From positions 3,472,001 to 3,536,000 of the forward strand of contig NC_016631.1 of assembly GCF_000178955.2 (NCBI RefSeq): 64,000 nucleotides of DNA. The letters run 5' to 3'. The notes under the pieces are model-generated. The model was not told the DNA's origin and ran no database searches. It worked only from the letters and a program-made list of their open reading frames with translations. The DNA comes from Granulicella mallensis MP5ACTX8. Lineage in GTDB: Bacteria; Acidobacteriota; Terriglobia; Terriglobales; Acidobacteriaceae. The position numbers and the translations under genes are program-made. Position 1 is the first letter of the stretch, and each line of letters starts with the position of its first letter. Of the stretch, positions 49,777 through 59,724 are shown in pieces.

Positions 49777-49811
49777 GAGGGTCTGCGGGGATGAACTCCC
49801 CGCAGACCCTC
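49777..49811 (-). terminator. Perfect 15-bp hairpin after the giant surface-protein gene
   Basis: GAGGGTCTGCGGGGA pairs perfectly with TCCCCGCAGACCCTC around a 5-base loop, 30 bases after the stop of the modular protein gene on the minus strand. The T-run after it is weak. Confidence 0.7.
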
Positions 49812-49841
49812 GAAAGACAACAGCCCAAAACCGCCCAGGTG

Positions 49842-52800
49842 CTACCGGATCTCGATTCCGTTCACCATCGGCTGGTCGTGCGCACCATTGGTAAAGGCAA
49901 TCACGATCTGGCCGTTGACCGGCGTGATGTTGGGGAAGGTTTGTACAACCGCCGTAAAGTTTGCGCCTCCGGCAGCGGCAAAGATATCGAAGTTCGGCAG
50001 TACCTGGGTTCCGTTGATCGATACATTGAACTGACGAGAGTTTGCGGTCGTAAAGAATAGTTCCGCAAAGTGCAAAATTACAGTGTAGGTCTTGCCTGCG
50101 GTGAGATTTGGAATGGTGTATGTCATAGCGCCCTGATGGGCGTCCGCATACACTGCAGCCGGTGCGGCGATCGTTGCAATCGCCGCCGGGATAGTGATGG
50201 CGTGGTTGGGAGCATCGTCGTTGCCGCCATTGAAGTCGGTGTCGCCGATGAAGTTGCCGACTACCGTAGAACTACCCGCATTAATGGCGATGACGTCCGC
50301 AGACGCAGCAGCCGTTGAAGTTGAAACCTGCTGCGACGACGGCGAAAGCACTCCGGTGCTGGTAGTCGCTTCAACAATGTAGTAGTACAGGGTTGAAGCA
50401 GTGAGTGCGGCATCGGGGAAGCTGGTTGCAGTGAGATTCTGTGCAATCCGATTCGCCGTCGAGGGAGTGAACCCAGCTACAGTGCTTCGGAATACAGAGT
50501 AGGTCACCCCTGGCGTGATGCTTGCTGTCCAGTTGAGATTGACCTGGGTCGATGAAGCCGTCATGGCTGTCAGCAGGGTCGGAGCGGACGGCACAGAGGC
50601 GCCACCCGTCTGAATCTCAATACCGTTCACCATGGGTTGATCGGCGATTCCGCTGGTAAAGGCAATGACGATCTGGCCGTTGACAGGAGTAATGTTCGGG
50701 AAGCTCTGAACAACCGCGGTGAATTTAGCGTTCCCGGCGGAGGCAAAGATGTCGAAGTTCTGAAGCACCTGAACTCCATTGATCGACACATTGAATAAAC
50801 GGGAGTTCGATGACGTAAAGTACAGCTCAGCGAAGTGCAAAAGCACGGTATAGGTGTTACCAGCCGCCAGGTTTGGGATGGTATATGTAACGACGCCTTG
50901 ATGTGCATCGGCATAGACCGCAGCCGGTGCCGCTATGTTTGCAATAGCCGCAGGAATGACGATCGGCTGCCCTGGAGCATCGTCATTACCACCAGCAAAG
51001 TCCGTATCGCCGATAAAGGTTGTATTCCCGGAAGCGCTAGTCACAGCTGCGGTGCTGCCGGCGTTGATTGCAAGCACTTCAGTGACCCCTGAGGCAGCCT
51101 GCGTCTGAGCCGAAGCCTGCAGCGAGTTTGTGAAACCAGCACCGTTGACTGCCTGCACGATATAGAAATACGTTGTCGCTGCAGTAAGGCCCGGATCGGA
51201 GGCGGTTGTGGATGTCAAACCTTGCGCGATCTGATTGGCTGACGACGGCGCAAAGCCGGAGTTTGTGCTCCTGAAGACGGAGTACGTTACACCCGGAGTG
51301 GTACTCGCTGTCCAGCTTAGGTTGATCTGGCTTGCCGATACCGCCGTCGGCGTGACGCCGGTAGGCGCTGCCGGCAGAACAGGAGCAGCGTTGCTGATGG
51401 TAAGGACCAGCGTTGCCGTGCCGGTCTGGCCAGTGGAGCTAGTCGCAGATAGAGCGACATTGAAGGTTCCAGCCACTGTCGGTGTGCCCGAGATCAATGC
51501 CCCGGTACGACCAAGACCTGCGGGTAAGCCGGTTGCATTGAAGCTTGCAGCGGCAGGATTCGACGTGATGGTGTAGCTGAAAGGCTGACCAACAGTTGCA
51601 GCCGCTGAGGTAGCGCTGGTAATCACCGGTGCTGCCGCGTTGACGGTCAGAATCAGATTTGCGGTACCCGTCTGGCCAGACGAGTTCGTGGCTGAAAGAG
51701 TGATGCTGAAGGAACCGGCCACCGTCGGCGCACCCGAAAGAACTGCGCCATTAAGGCTCAATCCAGTGGGCAAACCGGTTGCGTTGAAGGTCGAGGCGGC
51801 CGGGTTAGAAGTAATGGTGTAGCTGAAAGGCTGACCAACAGTTGCAGTCGCGGTAGTCGCACTGGTAATCACCGGCGCCGCTGCTTTGACTGTCAGGTTA
51901 AGAGTAGCCGTACCTGTTTGACCAGTGGCGCTGATGGCCGACAAGGTGACGGGGAATGATCCAGTCACCGTAGGCGTGCCCGAGATCACCGCGCCCGTCA
52001 GGCTCAGTCCCGCTGGCAAGCCAGTTGCCTTGAAGCTGGAAGCGGTCGGGTTAGAAGTAATGGTATAGCTGAACGGCTGACCGGCGATTGCAGTCGCAGT
52101 AGTAGCGCTGGTAATCACTGGCGCCGCCGCATTGACGGTCAGGTTAAGGGTAGCCGTGCCTGTTTGACCTGTAGCATTCGTGGCCGACAAGTTGATGGTG
52201 AACGATCCGGTCACCGTAGGCGTACCCGAGATGACTGCTCCCGTCAGGCTCAGTCCTGCAGGCAGGCCGGTTGCATTGAAACTCGAAGCAGCCGGACTGG
52301 AAGTGATGGTATAGCTGAACGGCTGACCAACAGTTGCGATGGCAGACGTAGCGCTTGTGATGGTTGGTGGCGTAGCACCTGCGGACGCGAAAGACCCAAT
52401 GACCTCGAAGTCTTCTAACGAGTAACCGAACGTTGTCGTCCGGCTCGTGCCGCACATACGGACAAAGCGGCCATTGCCATTCAGGCCACTATAGGTCTTG
52501 ATACCGCCACTCGTATTACCCGTAACGTTCACGAGGGTCGTCCAATTCGGCGAGCTGCAGTTTGGAGTAGCCGCTTCAGGGAAGACCGCAGGATTGTTGC
52601 TTACCTGCAGCACGTAGTTGGCCCCGGCAGCATTTTCCCAATCCAGAACAATGGAGTGGATGTTTGCAGCACTATTGAGGTCGATTACAAGCGATTCAGG
52701 ATCGACACCCTGCGTGCTCTCCCAGCGGGAGTTCTCACTGGCGATGTTATCTACCGCAAGTGCGGCAATGTTGCCGCCATTAGAACTTGATGCACTGGTC

Positions 52801-55800
52801 TGCTTGAATGCAGCCAGAGACACGTCCGTCTGGATAGGCAAGCTTGGTCCAGCGAGGCTGGCCGCCAGGCTTGAGTCCGTTGCATTCACAATTCCATCAA
52901 GATTCAGATCGAATTGTGCATTAGCTGACGTGATCGCGGTGATGGGGTTGTTGTTATTGTCTGTGATAACAGTCGTAATGGCACTGGCATCGGCGTTATC
53001 GACGATATGATCGCCCGTAACGTCTCCCTCTAAAACATTGAAAGGAAGATCGTAGGATTCATTCTGCGCGGCCTCGCTCGTGACGCCGGTCAAATGCAAC
53101 TGGAGCGCCTGGGCGTTTGCTACATTGGCAAGCACCACCGTAACGATCATCTTGGTTGGGTCGAGTGTGACCGAGCTCACGCTTCCCTGCACCGCCTGCG
53201 TGGAACCCGGCTGAGCGTTGAGCACGGCCGCGGGAGTGGATGAAAGCGGCTGCGCAAAGTTCAATTGGAGAGTGTAGGTGCGGTTAGGTGCAACGCGCGC
53301 CTCAGTCGTGGGAAGTCCAGACGGCCCGAACGGATAGAGTGGAACACCCACGGGAACTCCCGCGTGAGTCTGAATCGAAGAGGCCTGATAAACGGTATCC
53401 GAGAATTCATTTAGCAGTTGAGCCGAAGTGAGAGCGGTGTTATAGACACGGACCTCGTCAATATTGCCTTGGAAACCGTCCGTGGAGGTCTGGTCATTGG
53501 GGCCGTTTGGAAAAAGATTTTGCTGACCAAACCACAGATCACCGCCGCCATTGGCATTCTGCGCAGTTCCCTGTCCAGCAAGCTTGCCGTTTACATAGAG
53601 GTACCGCTTGTTATTGGGACCGTCTTGTACGAGTGCCAACTGTGTCCAGGCTCCAGCCGTTGCCGCCGATCCGGTGATGACAGTTCCAGCACCGCCCGGA
53701 GTTCCGCTGCGGGCCTCCCATTGGCCGTTGAGATTAATCCAAAGACCATACTCGCTTCCCTGGTCTCTTGACTTTACGATGATCGAAACACCATCAAGAC
53801 CGTTCGTGCCTGACGGACCGCCGAAGCCCTGCAGGGTCGTGGGGTTGACCCAGGCAACAAGACTGAAGCTCTGGCTCGCAGTAAATTGCAGGTCGGAAGC
53901 ATTCCTGACGACGAGCCGGTCGATGACCGTAGTGCCGTGATACTGCCAGGAACCACCGATATAGCCACTGGGAGTCGATTCAATCTCATTCGACCCACCG
54001 GTCTCATCCTTTAACGCGGTATGACCATTCCCGGTAAGGTCTACGGAGCTGTTCGCGCTCTCTCCCTGTAGGGTTCCTTCGTCCATCGGCCAGTAGGCAA
54101 CCAGCCCTGGTTCAGAGTACTGCGGGAAGGTGGTGGCTGAAGCGATGTTGCTCGAGTTTGAAGAGCCTGCGTTGTTGGTCGCCTTGACCGTATAGAAATA
54201 CGTCGTATTCGGCGTCAAATTAATCGTGGAGGTTGAACCGTTCGTCGCGGTAACGGTCTCAAGACCGGTGTCGACAAAGCTCAAGTCTGAGGTCGACGTG
54301 ATCTGAACAGGAACGCATGTGGAGCACGTCGCGCGAAAGACATTAAAGCCGGTGTGCGCGGTCGCCTGGCCGCTATCCGGATCGGTCCAACTGACAGTAA
54401 TCTGCGACTCCGAATCCGCCTGTGCAGACACATTGAGAGGAACCTGCGTCGGAGCTCCTGGCGCAACTGGCGCCTGGCCGTAAACGAAGAGATATCCGGG
54501 CTTATTGTCCGATGGCTGCACGAATGTTTCCGGAGCTCCGCTGGAAGAGGTGGTCGTTCCGGTCGTGGTTGGATTTTGATAGCAGGAGAAAAACACATTT
54601 CCGCCCGACACAATCGGCAGCGAGAATGTTGGAGTGATGCACGGATTGCCCGAGCCGTCATCCACCTGAATGTTGTTTTGCGAGAAGATAGCACCCTTGG
54701 CCAGATTGCTTGCATCCCAGGCACGTATGCCGTTTGCAGTCTGCCAGACTAGCCCGTTGGTCGTGCCATTCGCCGAAATGAATACTCCGGCATTCTTATC
54801 GACAGGGCCCTCCGGCGAAGCATCCTCCGTGCTGGAGATATAGGTGTTCGTAGTTTGGTTGAAGCCAACCGCACGTGATCGCGCTCCGGAATTGCCTCCC
54901 GAAAAGTAGATGCGATGATTGAAAAGGGCCGGCGTATTGAAGAAGCCTGTTCCGTTGGGAAAGGTGATCTCCTGGACAACATTGTCATCCTGAAAGTCGA
55001 CCGGGATGCTGCTACTGACCGCGCCACCTTGCGACGTATCGATGCCGCCAAGATTCGTACGGTCGAGGACATACATAACGCCCGCCTTACCGCCACCGAT
55101 CAATAACTGTTTCGTGCTGCCGTCAGGAGCGGGAGTGTCGAAGAGCAAGGGGCCGCCTGCACCGAGATCCTGATCTCCATTATTGAAAGAGTCCCATTGT
55201 GCCGGCGTAAACCACACACTGGTATCAGTAAAAGGAACCTGCAGTTCGTTTTGACCTCGGTACGCTACGGTTCCAGCCGGAGTCGTATCGAAAGCAAGCA
55301 CGCTCATCGGCCAATTGGTTCCCTTTGAAAATACATTGCCTTGACTGTCCAGGCCCATGGCGGGCAAAGGCTTGTTATTAGAGTCCTTATTGTCCCAATT
55401 GCCGCCGTTGCCGGTAATTACATACATCTTGTTTAACGCAGGATCTATCGCAGGACTGGCGCCCGCCATCCAAATTCCGGCTTCAAAGGTATTATCCGGC
55501 ATTGTCGTAAATTCAGTTGTCTGCTGCAAAGTAGTCGCGTTGTATCCAACGATGAAGCCGGAGTAAGGCTGTCCATCACTATGCGACGCGTAGGCCAGAT
55601 AAAGCGTGTTATGGCCGTTGAAATTGTCCAGTGTCAGCGCTGATCGCAGATGCGAATGAAGAGGATAAAAAGGGATGGTTCCGGCGGGAGCGGCCGGCTC
55701 ATTATCATTCTCGCAACCGTTGTCGCTAGGCGTATTGGGTACGTGGTTCGCCTGAGAGCAAGGGGTGCGATTGTCACCGCCAAATACGCCATTGAACTGA

Positions 55801-56492
55801 GGGTTGATCACAACGGGGCTACCGTTCACAGGCTGCCCTGTCTTCAGGTTGATAGCCCAAAGCAGTTGCTCATACGGATGCGAGGCCGGGAGAGCTCCGG
55901 TGTCCTTCAGCGCCGACACCACGTAGATGATTCCACCTTTGGGATCGATCACCGGTGTCGCGGTATCGCCAAACAACGGCCTGATGTCCAATGCGGAATC
56001 AGTGTCTATCTGAGGGATTGGCACGGCTGTCTTGTTACCCGCCGGAACAAGATGCAGGCTCCAGATCGGGTTTGAAAACCCAGTGTTAGGCCGGTAATTA
56101 GGTTCTTGATCGGCGTCGAAGGCGTATAGAGTCGCATTCTCCGTAACAACGAAGACGACATCCTTGTGCTGCTGGCCATCGGCCCAATTTCCCGGAAGCT
56201 GGCCGCTCGTCGCACCACTTAAATAAAGAGGTTGCGCGAAGATCTGTCCGTCCACCTTCTCGGCATAACGAACAACGAGGTTGCCGTTTGTGCTGACGAA
56301 CGAAGGAGTGAGGACAGTCTCATTTGCGTTCACGCCCGTATGCTTAGTGTCGACCTGCCAAGTGGTGATGTCACTCTGCGCCGATACAGTAGAGGCGCAG
56401 AATAATCCAATAAGGCAGAGGAATAAGAAGCGTGCAAGCGATAAGATTCGCAAAATTAATCTCCGGTAAAGCGAGTGAAGGCACAAGCCCAT
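49842..56492 (-). CDS. Giant modular secreted protein (PQQ-like propeller, FN3, LamG, dockerin-like, discoidin, Ig repeats, malectin)
   Basis: 2216 residues from ATG 56492 (a TTG at 56594 is possible). Signal peptide LARFLFLCLIGLFCASTVSAQ. Order: a propeller-like region of about 620 residues (NGNLVVRYAEKVDGQIFAQPLY, DKDVVFVVTENATLYAFDAD-like); an FN3 domain; LamG (YWPMDEGTLQ, ASQSFSLVAWVNPTTLQG); a dockerin-like pair of calcium loops (GDVTGDHIVDNADAS, DLNLDGIVNATDSS); discoidin F5/8-type; four near-identical putative Ig domains (VGQPFSYTITSNPAA, GLPAGLSLTGAVISGTP); FN3; malectin (INAGSTAAVTSASGNTTFIGDTDF-like); FN3; a second malectin ending QPMVNGIEIR. The carbohydrate-binding modules suggest a polysaccharide-attached surface protein. 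No sortase or type IX signal is evident. Confidence 0.87.
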   Translation of the reverse strand: MGLCLHSLYRRLILRILSLARFLFLCLIGLFCASTVSAQSDITTWQVDTKHTGVNANETVLTPSFVSTNGNLVVRYAEKVDGQIFAQPLYLSGATSGQLPGNWADGQQHKDVVFVVTENATLYAFDADQEPNYRPNTGFSNPIWSLHLVPAGNKTAVPIPQIDTDSALDIRPLFGDTATPVIDPKGGIIYVVSALKDTGALPASHPYEQLLWAINLKTGQPVNGSPVVINPQFNGVFGGDNRTPCSQANHVPNTPSDNGCENDNEPAAPAGTIPFYPLHSHLRSALTLDNFNGHNTLYLAYASHSDGQPYSGFIVGYNATTLQQTTEFTTMPDNTFEAGIWMAGASPAIDPALNKMYVITGNGGNWDNKDSNNKPLPAMGLDSQGNVFSKGTNWPMSVLAFDTTPAGTVAYRGQNELQVPFTDTSVWFTPAQWDSFNNGDQDLGAGGPLLFDTPAPDGSTKQLLIGGGKAGVMYVLDRTNLGGIDTSQGGAVSSSIPVDFQDDNVVQEITFPNGTGFFNTPALFNHRIYFSGGNSGARSRAVGFNQTTNTYISSTEDASPEGPVDKNAGVFISANGTTNGLVWQTANGIRAWDASNLAKGAIFSQNNIQVDDGSGNPCITPTFSLPIVSGGNVFFSCYQNPTTTGTTTSSSGAPETFVQPSDNKPGYLFVYGQAPVAPGAPTQVPLNVSAQADSESQITVSWTDPDSGQATAHTGFNVFRATCSTCVPVQITSTSDLSFVDTGLETVTATNGSTSTINLTPNTTYFYTVKATNNAGSSNSSNIASATTFPQYSEPGLVAYWPMDEGTLQGESANSSVDLTGNGHTALKDETGGSNEIESTPSGYIGGSWQYHGTTVIDRLVVRNASDLQFTASQSFSLVAWVNPTTLQGFGGPSGTNGLDGVSIIVKSRDQGSEYGLWINLNGQWEARSGTPGGAGTVITGSAATAGAWTQLALVQDGPNNKRYLYVNGKLAGQGTAQNANGGGDLWFGQQNLFPNGPNDQTSTDGFQGNIDEVRVYNTALTSAQLLNEFSDTVYQASSIQTHAGVPVGVPLYPFGPSGLPTTEARVAPNRTYTLQLNFAQPLSSTPAAVLNAQPGSTQAVQGSVSSVTLDPTKMIVTVVLANVANAQALQLHLTGVTSEAAQNESYDLPFNVLEGDVTGDHIVDNADASAITTVITDNNNNPITAITSANAQFDLNLDGIVNATDSSLAASLAGPSLPIQTDVSLAAFKQTSASSSNGGNIAALAVDNIASENSRWESTQGVDPESLVIDLNSAANIHSIVLDWENAAGANYVLQVSNNPAVFPEAATPNCSSPNWTTLVNVTGNTSGGIKTYSGLNGNGRFVRMCGTSRTTTFGYSLEDFEVIGSFASAGATPPTITSATSAIATVGQPFSYTITSSPAASSFNATGLPAGLSLTGAVISGTPTVTGSFTINLSATNATGQTGTATLNLTVNAAAPVITSATTATAIAGQPFSYTITSNPTASSFKATGLPAGLSLTGAVISGTPTVTGSFPVTLSAISATGQTGTATLNLTVKAAAPVITSATTATATVGQPFSYTITSNPAASTFNATGLPTGLSLNGAVLSGAPTVAGSFSITLSATNSSGQTGTANLILTVNAAAPVITSATSAAATVGQPFSYTITSNPAAASFNATGLPAGLGRTGALISGTPTVAGTFNVALSATSSTGQTGTATLVLTISNAAPVLPAAPTGVTPTAVSASQINLSWTASTTPGVTYSVFRSTNSGFAPSSANQIAQGLTSTTASDPGLTAATTYFYIVQAVNGAGFTNSLQASAQTQAASGVTEVLAINAGSTAAVTSASGNTTFIGDTDFAGGNDDAPGQPIVIPAAIANIAAPAAVYADAHQGVVTYTIPNLAAGNTYTVLLHFAELYFTSSNSRLFNVSINGVQVLQNFDIFASAGNAKFTAVVQSFPNITPVNGQIVIAFTSGIADQPMVNGIEIQTGGASVPSAPTLLTAMTASSTQVNLNWTASITPGVTYSVFRSTVAGFTPSTANRIAQNLTATSFPDAALTASTLYYYIVEATTSTGVLSPSSQQVSTSTAAASADVIAINAGSSTVVGNFIGDTDFNGGNDDAPNHAITIPAAIATIAAPAAVYADAHQGAMTYTIPNLTAGKTYTVILHFAELFFTTANSRQFNVSINGTQVLPNFDIFAAAGGANFTAVVQTFPNITPVNGQIVIAFTNGAHDQPMVNGIEIR

Positions 56493-57260
56493 CCTGCTCG
56501 GCTGAAGCCAAACAAGGCACTGGACAGTTAGCTCCCAGGGAAAGACCAGGGAAACTGAAATGAGAATGTGTTGCGTGGTGCTAATCCGTAACAAAAGAAC
56601 GCAAAAAGCTAATGAATGTATGGGTAGAGCAAATCACACACATCTATAAAACAGCGATGAAGTCTGGAAAGCATCTCCGCTTACGCTATGTCAGCAATGA
56701 TGGAGTCTATCGTACAAGCTCTAGATCGCCTCTTTCGTTCTCTGGGTTGCACTTCAAATGATTTTCATGGAGGGTTGCAAATGTAATCTAGCACGTCAGA
56801 CTATGGATTCAATCCGCCGCAATGTCACTTTTTTGTCACTTCTGTCGTAGTCTTATCAACATCGCCTAAAGATCAGGCTCTACCGCTCCCATACGTCCTT
56901 GTGGAGATATCAGATACCCCAACCAGCCACCAGTTTGAGACTGGTTGGCGCTGACGTTTCTACAATATGAATGCCAAACAATTGCGCACGATCGCAGCAC
57001 TTCAGAGTTAGCTATCTGATCCCTTATGTTTTCTTCACACTTCGCCCTTCGAGCAACAACCACGCTGCTCAACGAATGACTCTAAAATCTATGGACAAAG
57101 GCTTCTATTAAGAGAAACACCATAGATGCACATTTATTCCCTGGTTAGAATCTTTAATGAGGCCTCTGCTCTCGCAGATGTTGCGCCAAGGAAACACGGA
57201 TTCTGCATCTTCCCTGTTTCATGGCAATCTAAGTGGAGCATCTGTAACTCAGGAGCATGC
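56493..57260. other. Divergent intergenic region
   Basis: Between the giant surface-protein gene (minus) and the oxidoreductase gene (plus). It must hold both promoters. The frame that continues upstream of each start (to 56594 and to 57126) has no protein-like content or ribosome site. I see no RNA gene, and no promoter close enough to consensus to call. Confidence 0.5.
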
Positions 57261-58259
57261 ATGTCCAACACCGTAAAGATTGTCCGCTTTCATAAGACCG
57301 GCCCCGCCGAAGTCCTTCAGTTTGACGAACTCGCCCTTCCCGAACCCGGCCCGGGCGAGGTTCGTCTCCAGGTCAAAGCTCTTGGGCTCAACCGCGCCGA
57401 GATCATGTTCCGCAACGGACAATATCTCGAGACGCCTGTTTTCCCGGCAAAGAACGGTTACGAGGCCGCAGGAATCATCGAAGCCGTTGGCCTAGGCGTC
57501 GATTCCAGTTGGATCGGCAAGACCGCCAGCACCGTTCCCGGAACCTTCAAACTCAACGCTCATGGAGTCTACGGCGAAGTCGCGGTCGTTCCCCTTCATG
57601 GAATCGCCGAATATCCTTCAACGCTCTCGTACGAACAAGGCACATCCATCTGGATGCAGTACCTCACCGCATACGGTGCACTCATATGGCTCGGCCAGAT
57701 CACTAAAGAAGACTTTGTTGTCGTCACCGCAGCCAGCAGTAGCGTAGGTATCGCGGCTATTGAGATGGTCAAGGTCGAGGGCGCCACAAGCATCGCCGTC
57801 ACCCGCACCGCAGCAAAGAAAGCCGAACTCCTCAAACGAGGCGCAGATCATGTGATCGTCACTGACGAAGAAAACCTCGTCGCCCGCATCAACGAGATCA
57901 CCTCAGGCAAGGGCGCGCGTATCGTCTTCGATCCCATCGGTGGCAAGATCCTCGAATCGCTCGCCGAAGCCACAGCCTCCAAGGGAATCATCTTCGAGTA
58001 CGGAGCACTGGCACCGGAACCCACTCCCTACCCTCTTTTCACCGCACTCTCCAAGTTCCTGACCGTCCGGGCCTACACGCTCTTCGAAATCCCCCCCGAT
58101 CCAGTATTTCCCAAGGCGAAGCAATACATCTTCGACCATCTCGCTTCAGGCGCTTTCAGCCCCCTCATCGATAAAACATTTCCCTTTGCTGAAATCGTTG
58201 AGGCCCACCGCTATATGGAGTCGAACGCTCAGATCGGCAAGATCGTCGTCACGCTCTAA
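57261..58259 (+). CDS. Medium-chain dehydrogenase/reductase, quinone-oxidoreductase-like
   Basis: 332 residues; ATG 57261 has AGGAG 5-6 bases upstream, preferred over the frame start at 57126. N-terminal GroES-like fold (PEPGPGEVRLQVKALGLNRAE, GYEAAGIIEAVGLGV) and a nucleotide-binding fold with VVVTAASSSVGIAAIEM, the A-A-S-S-x-V-G motif of zinc-independent, NADPH-dependent quinone oxidoreductases. GADHVIVTDEENLV, IVFDPIGGKI and FPFAEIVEAHRYMES complete the family pattern. Structural and catalytic zinc Cys/His ligands are absent. Substrate unknown, probably an enone or quinone. It stands alone and is followed by a long inverted repeat. Confidence 0.88.
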   Translation: MSNTVKIVRFHKTGPAEVLQFDELALPEPGPGEVRLQVKALGLNRAEIMFRNGQYLETPVFPAKNGYEAAGIIEAVGLGVDSSWIGKTASTVPGTFKLNAHGVYGEVAVVPLHGIAEYPSTLSYEQGTSIWMQYLTAYGALIWLGQITKEDFVVVTAASSSVGIAAIEMVKVEGATSIAVTRTAAKKAELLKRGADHVIVTDEENLVARINEITSGKGARIVFDPIGGKILESLAEATASKGIIFEYGALAPEPTPYPLFTALSKFLTVRAYTLFEIPPDPVFPKAKQYIFDHLASGAFSPLIDKTFPFAEIVEAHRYMESNAQIGKIVVTL

Positions 58260-58302
58260 TTTGCACGAGATGCTAGGGACCCGGCGCCCGGCAAATCGTC
58301 TA

Positions 58303-58410
58303 TAGCTCCAACTGCAAACGCTGAGTCCGCAGAGGACGCCAAGTTGACGCAAAGAAAACTCTGCGCAAACTTAGCGTACTTCGCGAACTCAGCGTTTGCA
58401 GTTGGAGCTA
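58303..58410. repeat. 24-bp perfect inverted repeat with about 60-base centre
   Basis: The 24 bases at 58303-58326 (beginning TAGCTCCAACTGCAAACG) are the exact reverse complement of 58387-58410. The centre contains CGCAGAGGACGC and ACTCTGCGCAAAC, runs of the kind seen in dispersed intergenic repeats of Acidobacteria and Planctomycetes (from memory). Sitting between two converging genes, it could also serve as a bidirectional terminator. Confidence 0.7.
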
Positions 58411-58455
58411 CCCATGACCGTATTCAGTGTTCTCCCACTTCACAGACACCCCCTC

Positions 58456-59724
58456 TTAGAAGCTGGTCTGATTCCAAACCGCCAGAATCTTTGGAGATAT
58501 ATATTTCTCCGCAGGTTTAAAGTGTTCCCCCTTTGCCAGGCGGAAGTTCAGCACCGCGTTCCGTTGCAGTTTGTCGTAATCATTCTTGTCCGACAAAAAC
58601 GCATCGGCCATAAAAGAAGCTCCCAGATAGAAATAGGCTGCTCCCTTCTTAGTCCCGCCCTGCTTTAGATAAAGCGATATATCGGCACGTGCTTCTTCGA
58701 AGTTCGATTGACCATAGCTGCGAACCCCCTTGATCAGAGCATCTTCCAGGTCTTGAGGGTCTTTCTGCATCGCGCCCATCAGCCGTAGTTTTCCTGCAAC
58801 TGCGGTCTGCTGCTGAGGATCGAGAGCCAACACCTGGTCGTAAGCTGAAATCGCGGCTGGCGTATTCCCTTTCGCTTCGTCTTCCTGGGCTTTTGCAAGA
58901 AACTCCTTGATCCTTACCACGTTATCGACCGGCTTGGCCGCTGGCTTGCCGTTGTTATTGAGGCCCTGCGTGCCCGGATCAGGAGTCGTTTTTGGCTTGC
59001 TGTCACTCTCTGCAACCTGTGGCTTTTCCGCCGCAGCCAGAAGTGTTGTGATTCGCTGCAACTTGTCTGCGGGATTACCCGGACCATTGTTTTTGATTAC
59101 CAGGGCAAAGCTATATTTCTGCTTCGCAGCGGCGTATTGCCCTTGCTGCAGATAAGCATCCCCTTCATTCATCGACTCGTTGTAGACCTGAATGTTGGTT
59201 ACAATCTGCTTGAGATACGGGAGGATGCTGGTATCCGTTATAGAAGCGGCTACGGTGGACGCCGTAGAAAAATCGCCGCTTTCATAGGCTGCCTGCACCT
59301 GTTTCAATTTCTGCATCCCGGTGTCTGCAGGCTGCGACAGATGATTCAACAAACTAGTTGCCTGCTGAATCAACTGCTGTGCTTCGTCGTGGTGTGGACC
59401 AAAGGAGATCTTCTGCAGATCGCGGATTCCACCGACATAATCTTTCTTCTCGAACTTAGTCCTGCCATCGAGAAATAATTTGTCAAATTGGGGCAGCTCT
59501 TTTGCAATGGCTTTCTGCACGCCCGCGCACTTCTTCTCGTACTTGCCGGGATCCAGCTTTGCCGCCTGGCAGATATAACCTGCTGCGCGGTCAAGCTCTT
59601 TCCTCTCCAGAGCAGCCTTGTACGCAGCATTCAGGTTGTCGAGGTTATCGTCTGCGTGTAGAAAGGCTGGCATCAACATGGCAAGAACTACCAGGCATGC
59701 TCCATAAAAATAGACCTGTTTCAT
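58456..59724 (-). CDS. Exported TPR protein coupled to the Ser/Thr kinase
   Basis: 422 residues from ATG 59724, which overlaps the kinase TGA (ATGA) and has AGGAGA upstream. Signal peptide FYGACLVVLAMLMPAFLHADD. The rest is helical, with TPR-like repeats: NAAYKAALERKELDRAAGYICQAAKLDPGKYE, GMQKLKQVQAAYESGDFSTAS, GDAYLQQGQYAAAKQKYSFAL, AISAYDQVLALDPQQQTAV and SNFEEARADISLYLKQGGTKKGAAYFYLGASF. A Pro/Asn/Gly-rich linker lies near residue 255-280. Translational coupling suggests it works with the kinase, perhaps as its extracytoplasmic partner. Function unknown. Confidence 0.8.
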   Translation of the reverse strand: MKQVYFYGACLVVLAMLMPAFLHADDNLDNLNAAYKAALERKELDRAAGYICQAAKLDPGKYEKKCAGVQKAIAKELPQFDKLFLDGRTKFEKKDYVGGIRDLQKISFGPHHDEAQQLIQQATSLLNHLSQPADTGMQKLKQVQAAYESGDFSTASTVAASITDTSILPYLKQIVTNIQVYNESMNEGDAYLQQGQYAAAKQKYSFALVIKNNGPGNPADKLQRITTLLAAAEKPQVAESDSKPKTTPDPGTQGLNNNGKPAAKPVDNVVRIKEFLAKAQEDEAKGNTPAAISAYDQVLALDPQQQTAVAGKLRLMGAMQKDPQDLEDALIKGVRSYGQSNFEEARADISLYLKQGGTKKGAAYFYLGASFMADAFLSDKNDYDKLQRNAVLNFRLAKGEHFKPAEKYISPKILAVWNQTSF

